Below, piece by piece: positions 9,577 through 18,396 of a DNA stretch of 64,000 bases (the first letter of the stretch is position 1; the number at the start of each line of letters is the position of its first letter). A program made the position numbers and the translations under genes. The stretch lies in the NCBI RefSeq assembly GCF_002224245.2, contig NZ_NKHK02000004.1:124001-188000 (forward strand), given 5' to 3'. The DNA comes from Moraxella sp. VT-16-12. GTDB lineage: Bacteria; Pseudomonadota; Gammaproteobacteria; Pseudomonadales; Moraxellaceae. Below the pieces are notes generated by a model, which was given only the letters and a program-made list of their open reading frames with translations, was not told the DNA's origin and did not search any database.

Positions 9577-10302
9577 ATGCTGATTATTCCTGCCATTGAC
9601 CTAAAAGACGGCAAGTGTGTTCGCCTAAAACAAGGACGCATGGAAGATGATACGGTGTTTGGTGATGACCCTGTCTTGATGGCAAATCAGTGGGTGGAGC
9701 AAGGAGCAAGACGGCTGCACTTGGTGGATTTAAATGGGGCATTTGATGGTGTGCCTGTACACAAAACGGTGGTTGAGCAAATCGCTAAGGCTCACCCAAA
9801 GCTGCCCATACAGCTAGGCGGTGGCGTGCGTAGTTTGTCCACGATTGAGCATTATTTGTCGGCAGGACTTAGCTACATCATCATTGGCACCAAGGCGCTA
9901 GAAGAGCCAAGTTTTGTTGATGAAGCGTGTCGCAATTTTGCAGGGCATATCATGGTGGGTATTGATGCCAAAGATGGTTTTGTGGCGACACATGGCTGGG
10001 CAAATGTTACTGACACCAAAGCTACCGACCTTGCCAAACGTTTTGCTGATGCTGGTGTGTCATCCATTGTTTATACTGACATCGCCAAAGATGGCATGAT
10101 GGCTGGCGTTAATATTGAACAAACGGTTGAGCTTGCTCGTGCCTGTGGTCTGCCTGTCATTGCATCAGGGGGCGTTACTGACATGGGTGATATTCAAGCA
10201 TTAAAACCTTATGGCGAGTATCTGCTTGGAGCGATTACAGGGCGTGCCATCTATGAAGGCACGCTGGATTTGGCACAAGCACAGGCATTTTTAGATGGCT
10301 GA
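9577..10302 (+). CDS. hisA: Phosphoribosylformimino-AICAR ribotide isomerase (HisA)
   Basis: TIM-barrel isomerase of histidine biosynthesis that opens the ribosyl ring of ProFAR (Amadori rearrangement). The sequence begins [20 protein letters not shown], with the catalytic Asp in IPAID, and has the phosphate loops LGGGVRS and ASGGVTD and the second catalytic Asp in YTDIAKDG. I start it at the ATG at 9577: GGAG at 9565-9568 is well spaced for it but too close to the in-frame GTG at 9571. Length is 241 residues, normal for the family. No other his gene is adjacent; hisF and hisH are not in the window. It converges with yihY with 2 nt between stop codons. Confidence 0.95.
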   Translation: MLIIPAIDLKDGKCVRLKQGRMEDDTVFGDDPVLMANQWVEQGARRLHLVDLNGAFDGVPVHKTVVEQIAKAHPKLPIQLGGGVRSLSTIEHYLSAGLSYIIIGTKALEEPSFVDEACRNFAGHIMVGIDAKDGFVATHGWANVTDTKATDLAKRFADAGVSSIVYTDIAKDGMMAGVNIEQTVELARACGLPVIASGGVTDMGDIQALKPYGEYLLGAITGRAIYEGTLDLAQAQAFLDG

Positions 10303-10304
10303 TT

Positions 10305-11660
10305 TTAGGGCTTTTTAAAAAACTGAGCAGACTTTTTGCTAAGCCAACTTGTCAGCGTTTGGGGTGTATCGGTGGGCACAACAGGTAAATCGGTCGTATC
10401 ATTATCAGGCTTGCCATTAAATAGCTGTTCTAAGGAGACGTTTAGCTCGTTTTGGGTGTGTTTTTGGGCTTGGCTTAGACGTGTGTGGAGCTTGTGAAGC
10501 CACATCTGGTCGCCAGACTCATCACTCATGACATTTTGTAGCTCATCACTAAATGGCAAACGATATGGCAGGCTTTGATGAAACTGCCACAGACTGATTG
10601 TGCCTAGGTCGGTAGATAGGACGTATTCGTGGTTTTGGGTGGGGGTGATGAGTTTGCTTTCTATGAGCTTATTGATGTATGTACTCCAATGCGTCAGCTC
10701 TTGGGGGCTTAGGATTGCCCGAAGTTCTTTTTCGCTGACGGTTTTGCCGTTTTGGTGGTGTTCGTGTGTCAGATGAAGCATTTGTAACACACTTAAAAAC
10801 GCATGGCGACTCGGAGCGTGTTTGGTATCAAAAATGGTTAGGGTATAACTAATCTCTACCCCAAGCAAAATCACATTCCATGACAAATATATCCACATCA
10901 AAAACACAGGAAAAACCGCAAATGCCCCATAAATGGCTTCATAACTGGTAAAATTGGTGATGATGCTACCAAAGGCGTTTTTGAGCGTCTCAAACAAAAT
11001 CGCCACAACCACCCCTGCAATCGCGGCATTTTTGATGGGAACTTGGGTTTTGGGGATAAACCAATACATACCCACAAATCCTGTGGTCATCACGATAAAT
11101 GAAACGATTTTTGCCCATATCGCCCAGTCTATCCCATAGCCCATAAACTGCTGATTTAAAAAAGACAAGCCACTGATGGCACTAGATGCACCAAATGCCA
11201 CGCCCAGCACAATCGGAGCAAGCGTTATCATTGTCCAGTAACGCAAAAATCCTGTTAATAGACTGCTTGTTTCTTCTACTCGCCAGATTTTGTTAAACGC
11301 CCCTTCTATGGTCAGCAATGTCATTATGGTGGTAACAAATACTCCTGCCACACCAATGATGCCCAGATTGCTGGATTTTTCGGCAAAACTGTCTAAATGA
11401 GTGCGAATCGCTTCTCCTGATGTTGGCAACAGGTTGTTGTAAATTAGCTCTTGCAGTTGCTCACGCATTTGTGCCATGGCAGGGACGACTGAAAATAGCA
11501 CAAGCATGACAGTAATAATCGGCACAAGCGATAGTAGGGTGGTGTAGGTCAAACTGGCAGATTTTTGTGAGCATTCATCATCAATAAAATGACGCACCAA
11601 ATAACTAAGATAAACAAACCAAGGGTGTTTGGTAAAAGGTAATTTTTTCAAAAAATTCAT
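10305..11660 (-). CDS. YihY/virulence factor BrkB family membrane protein
   Basis: Inner-membrane protein of the YihY/BrkB family (once mis-assigned as RNase BN). About six membrane segments occupy residues 20-300; SLTYTTLLSLVPIITVMLV and MWIYLSWNVILLGVEISY are typical family segments. A soluble C-terminal region of about 170 residues follows, with a winged-helix-like part. The open frame extends 44 codons upstream to 11792, but that part is AT-rich and unlike the family; I prefer the ATG at 11658-11660 (MNFLKKLPFTKHPW), although its ribosome binding site is weak. The molecular function of the family is not established. Confidence 0.85.
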   Translation of the reverse strand: MNFLKKLPFTKHPWFVYLSYLVRHFIDDECSQKSASLTYTTLLSLVPIITVMLVLFSVVPAMAQMREQLQELIYNNLLPTSGEAIRTHLDSFAEKSSNLGIIGVAGVFVTTIMTLLTIEGAFNKIWRVEETSSLLTGFLRYWTMITLAPIVLGVAFGASSAISGLSFLNQQFMGYGIDWAIWAKIVSFIVMTTGFVGMYWFIPKTQVPIKNAAIAGVVVAILFETLKNAFGSIITNFTSYEAIYGAFAVFPVFLMWIYLSWNVILLGVEISYTLTIFDTKHAPSRHAFLSVLQMLHLTHEHHQNGKTVSEKELRAILSPQELTHWSTYINKLIESKLITPTQNHEYVLSTDLGTISLWQFHQSLPYRLPFSDELQNVMSDESGDQMWLHKLHTRLSQAQKHTQNELNVSLEQLFNGKPDNDTTDLPVVPTDTPQTLTSWLSKKSAQFFKKP

Positions 11661-11813
11661 AATAAACAATGATGTCAATTTTTCATAGTGTAACAAATTT
11701 TTCTTAAAAATTGTGAAAGAATTTATGGGGTGATTGTGTGATGAAAAGGTGGCAAGGCTAAAATTTTTGGGTATAATGGCATTTTTAATCATTCATATCA
11801 TCATCAATTTATC

Positions 11814-12218
11814 ATGTCAAACACTCATAAACCCATCGCTTCTGTCCATCAAGCCCTAATTTTTGTGTGGCTGTCGTGGCTGCTGTATCGGTTGGTGATT
11901 CATGTGATGATTTTGGGTGCGACCACACAGGCAAATATGTTTTATGGCGTGCTTTGGCAAATTTTGGTGCTACTGCCTGTACTGGCATTTACCCCAACCA
12001 TCATGCAAGCAAAATCTGCTTATCGGCTCATCTTGGCAAGTTTACTCATGCTGATTTATTTAGCAGGCGTGGGGGTGTTTTTTGCGATACGTTTATATGA
12101 AAATGCCCCCTTTTGGATAAAGATGGGGCTTGGGATGGAAGTGCTGTTTTTGCTACTGATTAATGTCATGTTGATGGCACTTATCAAGCGTTTGCCGCCA
12201 ATGTATAAAAAACAATAA
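11814..12218 (+). CDS. DUF2069 family membrane protein
   Basis: A 134-residue protein with four hydrophobic segments (about 15-35, 43-61, 69-92 and 104-124) and a basic tail, matching the small DUF2069 inner-membrane family of gammaproteobacteria. The function is unknown. It is followed 9 nt later by the M48 protease gene, so the two are probably cotranscribed. No clear Shine-Dalgarno sequence precedes the ATG. Confidence 0.75.
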   Translation: MSNTHKPIASVHQALIFVWLSWLLYRLVIHVMILGATTQANMFYGVLWQILVLLPVLAFTPTIMQAKSAYRLILASLLMLIYLAGVGVFFAIRLYENAPFWIKMGLGMEVLFLLLINVMLMALIKRLPPMYKKQ

Positions 12219-12227
12219 GGAGCGGTC

Positions 12228-13754
12228 ATGAAAATGTATTTGGTGTTATTATCTGCTTTGTGGTCATCTGCGTTGATGGCTCATGAGATTCATATAGATA
12301 CTGACACACTCAAAAAAAATCTTGGTCAATCATCATCACGAGCAATTTTTAGCGACAAACACCGCAAAATCCCCCCAGAGAGTCTGGCAGTGCCATCGGT
12401 GGTAACAGGCGGTCGTTTTAATGAAAACCACATCAATCGTGCCATTGCTGAGTGGTCGCTACGGCAGGTAAACGATTCGCTTCGGCTGATAGATGACCCT
12501 TGGGTCAATGAGCAAATCCTAACGATGAGCGCCCAAATGAATGCCCAAGTTCGCACGCAGGCTTTGTTTGCACTGCCCATCATTCATGATGACAACATCA
12601 ATGCCTTTGCTGTGCCAGGGGGATTGATTGGCATTAATACAGGAACGATTTTATCATCAGAGACGATGGATGAAGTGGCAGGCGTGTTGGCTCATGAAAT
12701 CGCCCATTTGTCCCAACGCCACTATGAGCAACGCCAAGACGAAAAAGGCAAACTGATGGCATTACAGCTTGGTGGGCTGTTGGCGGCGGTGCTGGCAAGT
12801 TCGGTCAGTGGCGATTTGGCAACCACGGCACTCATTGGCTCACAAACTGCCACGGCTGAGAGTATGGCAACTCACAGCCGAGACCATGAGCGAGAAGCTG
12901 ACCGCATTGGCATGCAAATCATGTCGCAAGCAGGCTATGATGCCCGAGCGATGGCGGTGTTTTTTGGTAAATTATACAAACAAGTGGCACATTTGCAAAA
13001 AGATGCGTTCATACCCAGTTTTGTGCAGTCGCACCCTTTGACTGCTGAGCGGTTGTCTGATGCCACCAGCCGAGCCAGTCAGTATCCTGTGATGAGCATG
13101 ATAGCCAAAAATAATCATGCTAAGATGTTTGATAAACTGTCATGGCGACTTAAATATCTCACCAAGCAAGCCAGCATGACCGACTTAAAAAACGCCAGCT
13201 CACACAGCCTAGGGGCAAAACTGGCGTGGATAAATGCCCTAAGTGATGATGGTAATACCAAGCAGGCTTTGCAGCTATTGCAGACAGGTGATTTTGAGCG
13301 TACCGACCCTTTGGTGTGTATCACCCATGCTCATGTGTTGGCAAAACAAGGCGACCACACACAAGCGGTGGCGGTACTCAAATCTTGTCATGCTTTGTAC
13401 CCTGAACGGCGAGATTTGCGATTGCATTTGGCAAGTGAGTTGGCACAGGTGGGGCAGACGGCTTTGGCATTGTCGCTGGTTACGCCTTTGACCAACCAAA
13501 ACAACCACGACCGACAAGCGTGGCGTATCACCCAACAAATCCACGAAAAATCCACCACCAATCACACATCATCTGCCATTTATGCTCTACACGCTCGCTC
13601 GCAAGTGGAGCTGTGGAGCGGTCAATACCAGGGAGCATTGCAATCTAACGCCCAAGCAATAAAACTTGCCAAACAGCACCCAAATTTAGGTTTGTTATCC
13701 ATGTTGGAGAGCAGTAAACAAGCGATGATACAAGCAAAAGATTATAAGCCCTAA
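12228..13754 (+). CDS. Periplasmic M48 metalloprotease with TPR domain (BepA/YfgC-like)
   Basis: A 508-residue exported protease. Residues 1-18 form a signal peptide ending SALMA. The zinc site is HEIAH in VLAHEIAHLSQRH (about residue 148), with the third ligand Glu in HEREADRIG about 50 residues on. The C-terminal 250 residues are Ala/Leu-rich helical repeats of TPR type (for example PLVCITHAHVLAKQGDHTQA). This architecture is that of BepA (YfgC), which helps LptD assembly and degrades misfolded outer-membrane proteins at the BAM complex; the exact role here is inferred. AGGAG lies just before the ATG. Confidence 0.9.
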   Translation: MKMYLVLLSALWSSALMAHEIHIDTDTLKKNLGQSSSRAIFSDKHRKIPPESLAVPSVVTGGRFNENHINRAIAEWSLRQVNDSLRLIDDPWVNEQILTMSAQMNAQVRTQALFALPIIHDDNINAFAVPGGLIGINTGTILSSETMDEVAGVLAHEIAHLSQRHYEQRQDEKGKLMALQLGGLLAAVLASSVSGDLATTALIGSQTATAESMATHSRDHEREADRIGMQIMSQAGYDARAMAVFFGKLYKQVAHLQKDAFIPSFVQSHPLTAERLSDATSRASQYPVMSMIAKNNHAKMFDKLSWRLKYLTKQASMTDLKNASSHSLGAKLAWINALSDDGNTKQALQLLQTGDFERTDPLVCITHAHVLAKQGDHTQAVAVLKSCHALYPERRDLRLHLASELAQVGQTALALSLVTPLTNQNNHDRQAWRITQQIHEKSTTNHTSSAIYALHARSQVELWSGQYQGALQSNAQAIKLAKQHPNLGLLSMLESSKQAMIQAKDYKP

Positions 13755-13823
13755 GCCAGATTACTTTTATGTGTTTGTGGGATTTTAAGTTGTAATTTTA
13801 AAGACTTTTAAAAATTTATGTGG

Positions 13824-13829
13824 TATAAT
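13824..13829 (+). promoter_or_regulatory. Extended -10 promoter of rpsO
   Basis: TATAAT preceded by TG one base upstream (TGGTATAAT), an extended -10 element. No good -35 is apparent. Transcription would begin near 13836 and give a leader of about 100 nt that contains the pseudoknot described at 13873-13917. Confidence 0.5.
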
Positions 13830-13872
13830 AAAATTTGTGTGCCATGATTTTAAAGGTGCATTCATAGAACTA

Positions 13873-13917
13873 GGCAGACTTTGGCAATGCAATGTTTGCC
13901 TGAATTATCCGCATTGC
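13873..13917 (+). ncRNA. Predicted H-type pseudoknot in the rpsO leader
   Basis: Stem 1 pairs GGCAGAC (13873-13879) with GTTTGCC (13894-13900), including one G-U pair. Its loop carries GCAATGC (13884-13890), fully complementary to GCATTGC (13911-13917) downstream of the stem, giving stem 2. Connecting loops are 4, 3 and 10 nt, the normal geometry of an H-type pseudoknot. It ends 6 nt before the GAAGGAA ribosome binding site of rpsO. E. coli S15 represses its own translation by trapping ribosomes at a leader pseudoknot, so the same role is likely here; S15 binding is inference. Confidence 0.6.
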
Positions 13918-13936
13918 AGTTATGAAGGAATGAGTT

Positions 13937-14203
13937 ATGCTAACCAACCAAGACCGTGAAGAGATTATCGCCAAATTTAAACGTGGTGAAAACGACACAG
14001 GTAGCCCAGAAGTGCAAGTGGCACTATTGACCGCTCGCATCAACGACCTACAAAACCATTTTAAAGCCCACAAAGCTGACCATCACAGTCGCCGTGGTCT
14101 TATCCGTATGGTAAACCAACGTCGCAAACTACTTGATTACCTAAAAGGCAAAGACCTAGACCGTTACACCGCCCTTATCGGCGAGCTTGGACTACGCCGT
14201 TAA
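13937..14203 (+). CDS. rpsO: 30S ribosomal protein S15
   Basis: An 88-residue protein, one short of the E. coli length, that binds the central domain of 16S rRNA early in 30S assembly and contacts the 50S subunit. Family blocks [19 protein letters not shown] and [26 protein letters not shown] are intact. The start at 13937 follows GAAGGAATG. It precedes pnp in the usual order, with an attenuating terminator and a hairpin between them. Confidence 0.98.
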   Translation: MLTNQDREEIIAKFKRGENDTGSPEVQVALLTARINDLQNHFKAHKADHHSRRGLIRMVNQRRKLLDYLKGKDLDRYTALIGELGLRR

Positions 14204-14222
14204 TTTTGGCTCATTTAGACCT

Positions 14223-14258
14223 AAAAACGGTGTGCGTTTGCGTGCCGTTTTTGTATTT
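14223..14258 (+). terminator. Terminator between rpsO and pnp
   Basis: AAAAACGG pairs with CCGTTTTT around a GC-containing loop, with T-rich sequence after it. In other bacteria the equivalent signal is partly read through into pnp; no strong separate pnp promoter is obvious here. Confidence 0.65.
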
Positions 14259-14293
14259 TTAGTGGTTGATTTTGGATAGTTGGATTTAGAACT

Positions 14294-14347
14294 CTAAGAG
14301 ATATTTTTAAATACAACACAAAATAAGCGTTAAAAAACATCTCTTAG
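14294..14347 (+). ncRNA. Long hairpin in the pnp leader (candidate RNase III site)
   Basis: CTAAGAGAT (14294-14302) pairs perfectly with ATCTCTTAG (14339-14347); after one mismatch the stem continues with TTTTT against AAAAA (14304-14308 with 14333-14337), closing a loop of about 24 nt. It ends about 50 nt before the pnp start. In E. coli the pnp leader has an RNase III hairpin that mediates autoregulation by PNPase; position and form fit the same role. Confidence 0.55.
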
Positions 14348-14399
14348 GGCTTTAAACCTTATCCAAATCATCATAGCAAATTTTAAAATAGGAAAACTT

Positions 14400-16487
14400 A
14401 TGTTTAATATTGTTCGTCAAGAATTTCAATATGGCAATCAACAAATCGTCCTAGAAACAGGGCGTATCGCTCGCCAAGCCAACAGTGTGCTTGTGCATAT
14501 GGGTGATGTGTCGGTGTTGGTTGCAGTGGTGGTGCGTCCAGAAGCAGTCGCAGGGCAAAACTTTTTTCCTTTGACGGTAAATTACCAAGAAAAAATGTAC
14601 GCTTCGGGTAAAATCCCAGGTGGTTATGGCAAGCGTGAAGGACGTGCTTCTGAATTTGAAACGCTGACCAGTCGTCTGATTGACCGCCCAATTCGCCCGC
14701 TATTTCCAGAAGGGTATTACAACGAAATCCAAGTTACTGCCACCGTCATCTCATCAGGCAAAACCCAAGATGCTGACATTGCGGCGATGATTGGTGCCAG
14801 TGCTGCTCTTGCCATCTCTCCTGCTCCGTTTAATGGTCCTATTGGGGCAGCTCGTGTGGGCTTTATCAATAACGAATATATTTTAAACCCAACACTTGCC
14901 CAAATGAAAGACAGCTCGCTAGACCTTGTGGTGGCAGGCACCAAGTCTGCGGTATTGATGGTGGAGTCGGAAGCTGATGAGCTGTCAGAAGACCAAATGC
15001 TTGGAGCGGTATTATATGGACACGCCCAACAGCAAATCGTCATTGATAACATCAACGCTTTTGCTGCTTCGGTAGGTAATGCCAAAGCGGAGTTTGTCGC
15101 CCCTACCATCAACGAAGAGCTAAATGCACAGCTAAAAGCCCAATTTACTGACAAAGTCAGTGAGGCTTATACCATCACCGTAAAACAAGAGCGTTATGCT
15201 CGCCTTGATGAGCTGGCAAGTGAAGCGTTAGCATTGGCTGGCGATGAGACGGCAGAGGATTATGATGAAAAACAAGCTCAAATCAAAGAGCTGTTTGAAG
15301 CCTTAAAATACCGCACGGTGCGTGATAATATCCTATCAGGCAAACCCCGCATTGATGGGCGTGATTTGCAAACGGTGCGTGCGTTGGACATTCAGGTGGG
15401 CGTGTTGCCTTATACGCATGGTTCAGCATTGTTTACCCGTGGCGAGACCCAAGCTTTGGTAACCACCACATTAGGCACAACCCGAGATGTCAATTTGGTG
15501 GATACGTTGGCAGGCACCAAGCAAGACCATTTCATGCTTCATTATAATTTCCCACAGTATTCTGTGGGTGAGACAGGTCGTGAAGGTGGTCCAAAACGCC
15601 GTGAGATTGGTCATGGTCGTCTAGCTCGCCGTGGGGTGCAAGCGGTACTACCTAAGGCAGAACGTTTCCCTTATACCATTCGTGTGGTGTCTGACATCAC
15701 CGAATCTAATGGCTCATCAAGCATGGCATCTGTCTGCGGTGCATCATTGTCGTTGATGGATGCAGGCGTTCCCCTAAAAGCCCCTGTGGCGGGCATTGCT
15801 ATGGGCTTAGTCAAAGAAGGCGAACGCTTTGCGGTATTGTCTGATATTTTAGGTGATGAGGACCATTTGGGCGACATGGATTTTAAAGTGGCAGGTTCGG
15901 TCAATGGCATTACTGCTTTGCAGATGGACATCAAGATTGAAGGCATTACTGCTGACATCATGGAGCAAGCCTTAAAACAAGCTCATGCAGGTCGTATTCA
16001 CATCCTAAATGCCATGAATGAAGTCATTGCCACATCTCGCACCGAAATCAGTGCGTATGCTCCTAACTATGCCACGTTACAAATCAATCCTGAAAAAATC
16101 CGCGACATCATCGGCAAGGGTGGGGCAACCATTCGTCAGCTCACCGAAGAAACAGGGGCGACCATTGATATTGATGACAATGGCACCATCCGCATTTTTG
16201 GTGAGTCTAAGGCTTCTACTCGTGCTGCCATTGCCAAGATTGAAGCGATTACTGCTGAGGTGGAAATTGGTGCGGTGTACGAAGGCACGGTGGCACGTAT
16301 TGTGGAATTTGGGGCGTTTATCACCATTTTGCCGGGTACGGATGGTTTGGTACACATCAGCCAAATTTCTGATGAACGTGTAGAAAACGTAACTGATTAT
16401 CTCAAAGAAGGTCAAACTGTCAAAGTACAAGTTCAAGACATTGATAATCGTGGACGCATTAAACTGACCATGAAAGGTGTTGAATAA
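14400..16487 (+). CDS. pnp: Polyribonucleotide nucleotidyltransferase (PNPase)
   Basis: A 695-residue 3'-5' phosphorolytic exoribonuclease, normally a trimer in the RNA degradosome. Two RNase PH-like domains cover about residues 1-220 and 310-540; [12 protein letters not shown] and [14 protein letters not shown] in the second carry the phosphate- and RNA-binding loops. A KH domain follows ([20 protein letters not shown]), then an S1 domain ([18 protein letters not shown] to the C-terminus). Nothing is missing. RNase E, the degradosome scaffold, is encoded at 18867-22148. Confidence 0.98.
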   Translation: MFNIVRQEFQYGNQQIVLETGRIARQANSVLVHMGDVSVLVAVVVRPEAVAGQNFFPLTVNYQEKMYASGKIPGGYGKREGRASEFETLTSRLIDRPIRPLFPEGYYNEIQVTATVISSGKTQDADIAAMIGASAALAISPAPFNGPIGAARVGFINNEYILNPTLAQMKDSSLDLVVAGTKSAVLMVESEADELSEDQMLGAVLYGHAQQQIVIDNINAFAASVGNAKAEFVAPTINEELNAQLKAQFTDKVSEAYTITVKQERYARLDELASEALALAGDETAEDYDEKQAQIKELFEALKYRTVRDNILSGKPRIDGRDLQTVRALDIQVGVLPYTHGSALFTRGETQALVTTTLGTTRDVNLVDTLAGTKQDHFMLHYNFPQYSVGETGREGGPKRREIGHGRLARRGVQAVLPKAERFPYTIRVVSDITESNGSSSMASVCGASLSLMDAGVPLKAPVAGIAMGLVKEGERFAVLSDILGDEDHLGDMDFKVAGSVNGITALQMDIKIEGITADIMEQALKQAHAGRIHILNAMNEVIATSRTEISAYAPNYATLQINPEKIRDIIGKGGATIRQLTEETGATIDIDDNGTIRIFGESKASTRAAIAKIEAITAEVEIGAVYEGTVARIVEFGAFITILPGTDGLVHISQISDERVENVTDYLKEGQTVKVQVQDIDNRGRIKLTMKGVE

Positions 16488-16496
16488 TCGTCCATC

Positions 16497-16527
16497 AAAA
16501 AACCGCTCTTAATAGGGCGGTTTTGTT
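16497..16527 (+). terminator. Intrinsic terminator of pnp
   Basis: AACCGCTC and GGGCGGTT pair around TTAATA with one U-G wobble and are followed by TTGTT. It begins 9 nt after the pnp stop. Confidence 0.8.
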
Positions 16528-16537
16528 AAATAAGAGA

Positions 16538-16765
16538 ATGATGATGGGTAATAATCAAAAGAAAGTTTATAGACCTGTCAATATTGGATTGTTTGTGTTT
16601 ATTATTGCGTTATTATTGTTTTGGATTTTTGATAAGTTGGGTTTTTATATGGCACAAATCTGTGGTGGAATTGGATTACTTGGATTTCTTTATAGTATGG
16701 TAAATTTACAAACACTTATCAATAATCATATTAATGGCAATTCTAAAAATGACGATAAAGAATAA
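16538..16765 (+). CDS. Small two-helix membrane protein, function unknown
   Basis: About 75 residues with a basic N-terminus, two hydrophobic segments (IGLFVFIIALLLFWIF and AQICGGIGLLGFLYSMV) and a polar tail ending NGNSKNDDKE. I do not recognise a family. Three consecutive ATG codons at 16538, 16541 and 16544 could start it; AAGAGA just upstream best fits the last. The upstream TTG at 16523 overlaps the pnp terminator and is unlikely. AT-rich codon use differs from pnp next to it. Moderate confidence that it is a real gene. Confidence 0.45.
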   Translation: MMMGNNQKKVYRPVNIGLFVFIIALLLFWIFDKLGFYMAQICGGIGLLGFLYSMVNLQTLINNHINGNSKNDDKE

Positions 16766-16838
16766 AAATATTGATAAACTTGGTTTTATAAGACCAACAA
16801 CCAAACATAATAAAATTTTTACTTAAATTATGCCATTA

Positions 16839-17462
16839 TTATAATGTCGTCTTTAAATTCTCTCTTGCTCTATTTTCTAATTTATCATAAAAATAATCCG
16901 TTAAATAAATTCTGTCTTTATCATAAAATTGCTTTAATACAGATTTTCTTTTAAATTTATAAATCAAGCAGTTCACCCACGCATATTCTTGGCGGATTTG
17001 AGTTTGGTATTCATCAAATCTTTGTGGATTGTTTCCCAAAATCGCCAAACCCATGTCCAGCAAATAATCCAAATCATTTTTATATTTGTTATGTAAAGGC
17101 AGGAAATTATGATGGTTTTTGGTGGCAAGAATGTATTGATAAATGATGTTTGTGCTTGTGTTATCCAAAATGCCTGATAACTCAGCTTTCATCATATCAG
17201 CACTCATTTGTTCGTTGTGGCGACTTTTGCTGTCATAAATCACGTCATGATAAAATAATGCCATCGCCACCAAGTTTGCTTGATAAAGTTTGTCTTTAAT
17301 TTCATCAAACCACAAAAAGCATTCATATAAATGTGTGATGTTGTGATAATGGCGATTTGGCTGTTGATAATGTGCGATGAGTTTATCAAAAAGTGGCTGA
17401 TGAGTATCCATGCCACCAAATACCGACCGCCATTGGGCATTTAAGAAGTTGATTTTATCCAT
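16839..17462 (-). CDS. HD-superfamily predicted metal-dependent phosphohydrolase
   Basis: A 207-residue protein that matches the small predicted HD hydrolases of the COG4339 type. The expected metal ligands are seen as RHYHNITH (about residues 36-43), FYHDVIYD (the HD pair, about 69-76) and NEQMSADMM. The segment after GGMDTHQPLFDKLIAHYQQP is also typical. The substrate is unknown for the family. The sequence is AT-rich. Its ATG lies just beyond the heme oxygenase terminator, so it probably has its own weak promoter or relies on readthrough. Confidence 0.75.
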   Translation of the reverse strand: MDKINFLNAQWRSVFGGMDTHQPLFDKLIAHYQQPNRHYHNITHLYECFLWFDEIKDKLYQANLVAMALFYHDVIYDSKSRHNEQMSADMMKAELSGILDNTSTNIIYQYILATKNHHNFLPLHNKYKNDLDYLLDMGLAILGNNPQRFDEYQTQIRQEYAWVNCLIYKFKRKSVLKQFYDKDRIYLTDYFYDKLENRARENLKTTL

Positions 17463-17473
17463 GATGAGTCAAT

Positions 17474-17500
17474 AAAAACCGCCCAAATTTTGAGCGGTTG
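17474..17500 (-). terminator. Intrinsic terminator of heme oxygenase
   Basis: On the minus strand ACCGCTC pairs with GGGCGGT around AAAATTT with one U-G wobble, followed by TTTTATT. Confidence 0.75.
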
Positions 17501-17508
17501 TAGGAATG

Positions 17509-18084
17509 CTATTCAGCCACATCATAAATCTTGCGAATCACTCGCTTAAAATAAGCAAATGCGTCATCAGCACCTTTCATGGCAGCTTGTTTGTCTTCAT
17601 CAGACACGGGCAGAGCATCAATTTTGCCTTTGACATCACGCCAATGTGGCATACGTCCGTCAGGGTGAGCCGCCAAATGTGAGGCACCAAACTCATCACT
17701 TAGGTCAATTTTACCCGCTTCTTTGTACAAAATCGCTGCCCCCACGTTTGAGCCTTCCACACAATATAGCCAGCCAATCGCTTCACTGTCGGTAAAAGTG
17801 GGTTGTTCTACGTCTTTGCCAAATGGCTCTACTTCTAGGTCTTTCATGTCAGATTTGACACGGTCAAGGCGAGCCAGATTCGCCAAGCCATCTAACTGCT
17901 CAGCGAGCGTTTGGTTGTGATAGATGGGATTGACGGTGGTGTGAAATTCATATTGGGCTTGCAAAAATTTGCGATAGTTGTCATGACTGGCAAAAGGTTG
18001 CATACTCATCACAAGGTTGTCCACCGCATCATGCGTGGTGCGAGAATGTTCTTTTAAGGCTTCGGTTAGGGTAAGTTCGCTCAT
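17509..18084 (-). CDS. hemO: Biliverdin-producing heme oxygenase
   Basis: A 191-residue all-helical enzyme of the bacterial HemO/PigA branch. It opens heme with O2 and electrons to biliverdin, CO and Fe2+, releasing iron from host heme in the cytoplasm. The proximal heme ligand is His18 in SRTTHDAVD, and the distal-helix glycines appear in WLYCVEGSNVGAAILYK. AGGTGA precedes the ATG at 18084. A palindromic AT-rich element 59-87 bp upstream could be a Fur operator. The gene is alone between a terminator and a divergent spacer; no heme receptor gene is adjacent. The symbol follows the HemO subfamily. Confidence 0.93.
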   Translation of the reverse strand: MSELTLTEALKEHSRTTHDAVDNLVMSMQPFASHDNYRKFLQAQYEFHTTVNPIYHNQTLAEQLDGLANLARLDRVKSDMKDLEVEPFGKDVEQPTFTDSEAIGWLYCVEGSNVGAAILYKEAGKIDLSDEFGASHLAAHPDGRMPHWRDVKGKIDALPVSDEDKQAAMKGADDAFAYFKRVIRKIYDVAE

Positions 18085-18396
18085 AATTCACCTATGATTT
18101 TGTTAAAAGAATGACAATAAGATAACTGATTTTTGGTGATTTGTAAATAAATAATTCTTATTTTTATTTACAAGGGTGCATTTTTTGTGCTATCCTTATT
18201 GCCACAAGTCTATCATATCTATTTTTAACGTATTTTTGTATTAAAAATGATATAATGCTCCCTGGTATTAGGGTGGCTTGATAAATTTTCAAGCATTAAT
18301 CATGTTACAATAATATTATTTTTAAGTATATTAAAGGTAATCACCTTTTCTTAACTGTTTCATCAAATCATCGCCATTTTTAGCGTTTATCCCACC
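18085..18396. other. Divergent spacer between heme oxygenase and DUF454 gene
   Basis: About 310 bp with no gene. Besides the Fur-like palindrome at 18143-18171 it has a TATAAT at about 18250-18255 on the plus strand. The plus-strand leader that follows has two small hairpins, GCTTGA/TCAAGC near 18276-18294 and AAAGGTAATCACCTTT near 18334-18349. Confidence 0.6.
18143..18171. promoter_or_regulatory. Candidate Fur operator upstream of heme oxygenase
   Basis: An interrupted palindrome: GTAAATAAA on the left and TTTATTTAC on the right around TAATTCTTATT, with overlapping AATAAT-like hexamers as in Fur boxes. It lies 59 bp before the heme oxygenase start. Iron control of heme oxygenases by Fur is well known; this particular site is inferred and its match to the GATAATGATAATCATTATC consensus is only partial. 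Confidence 0.35.

Noticed and set aside
9420-9641. 73-codon minus-strand frame across the hisA start
   Set aside because: It overlaps the conserved start of hisA and the DnaA-box cluster, and its translation has no recognisable pattern.
14404-14691. Reverse-strand frames inside pnp and other conserved genes
   Set aside because: They mirror the codon pattern of the real gene and show no independent conservation or start signals.
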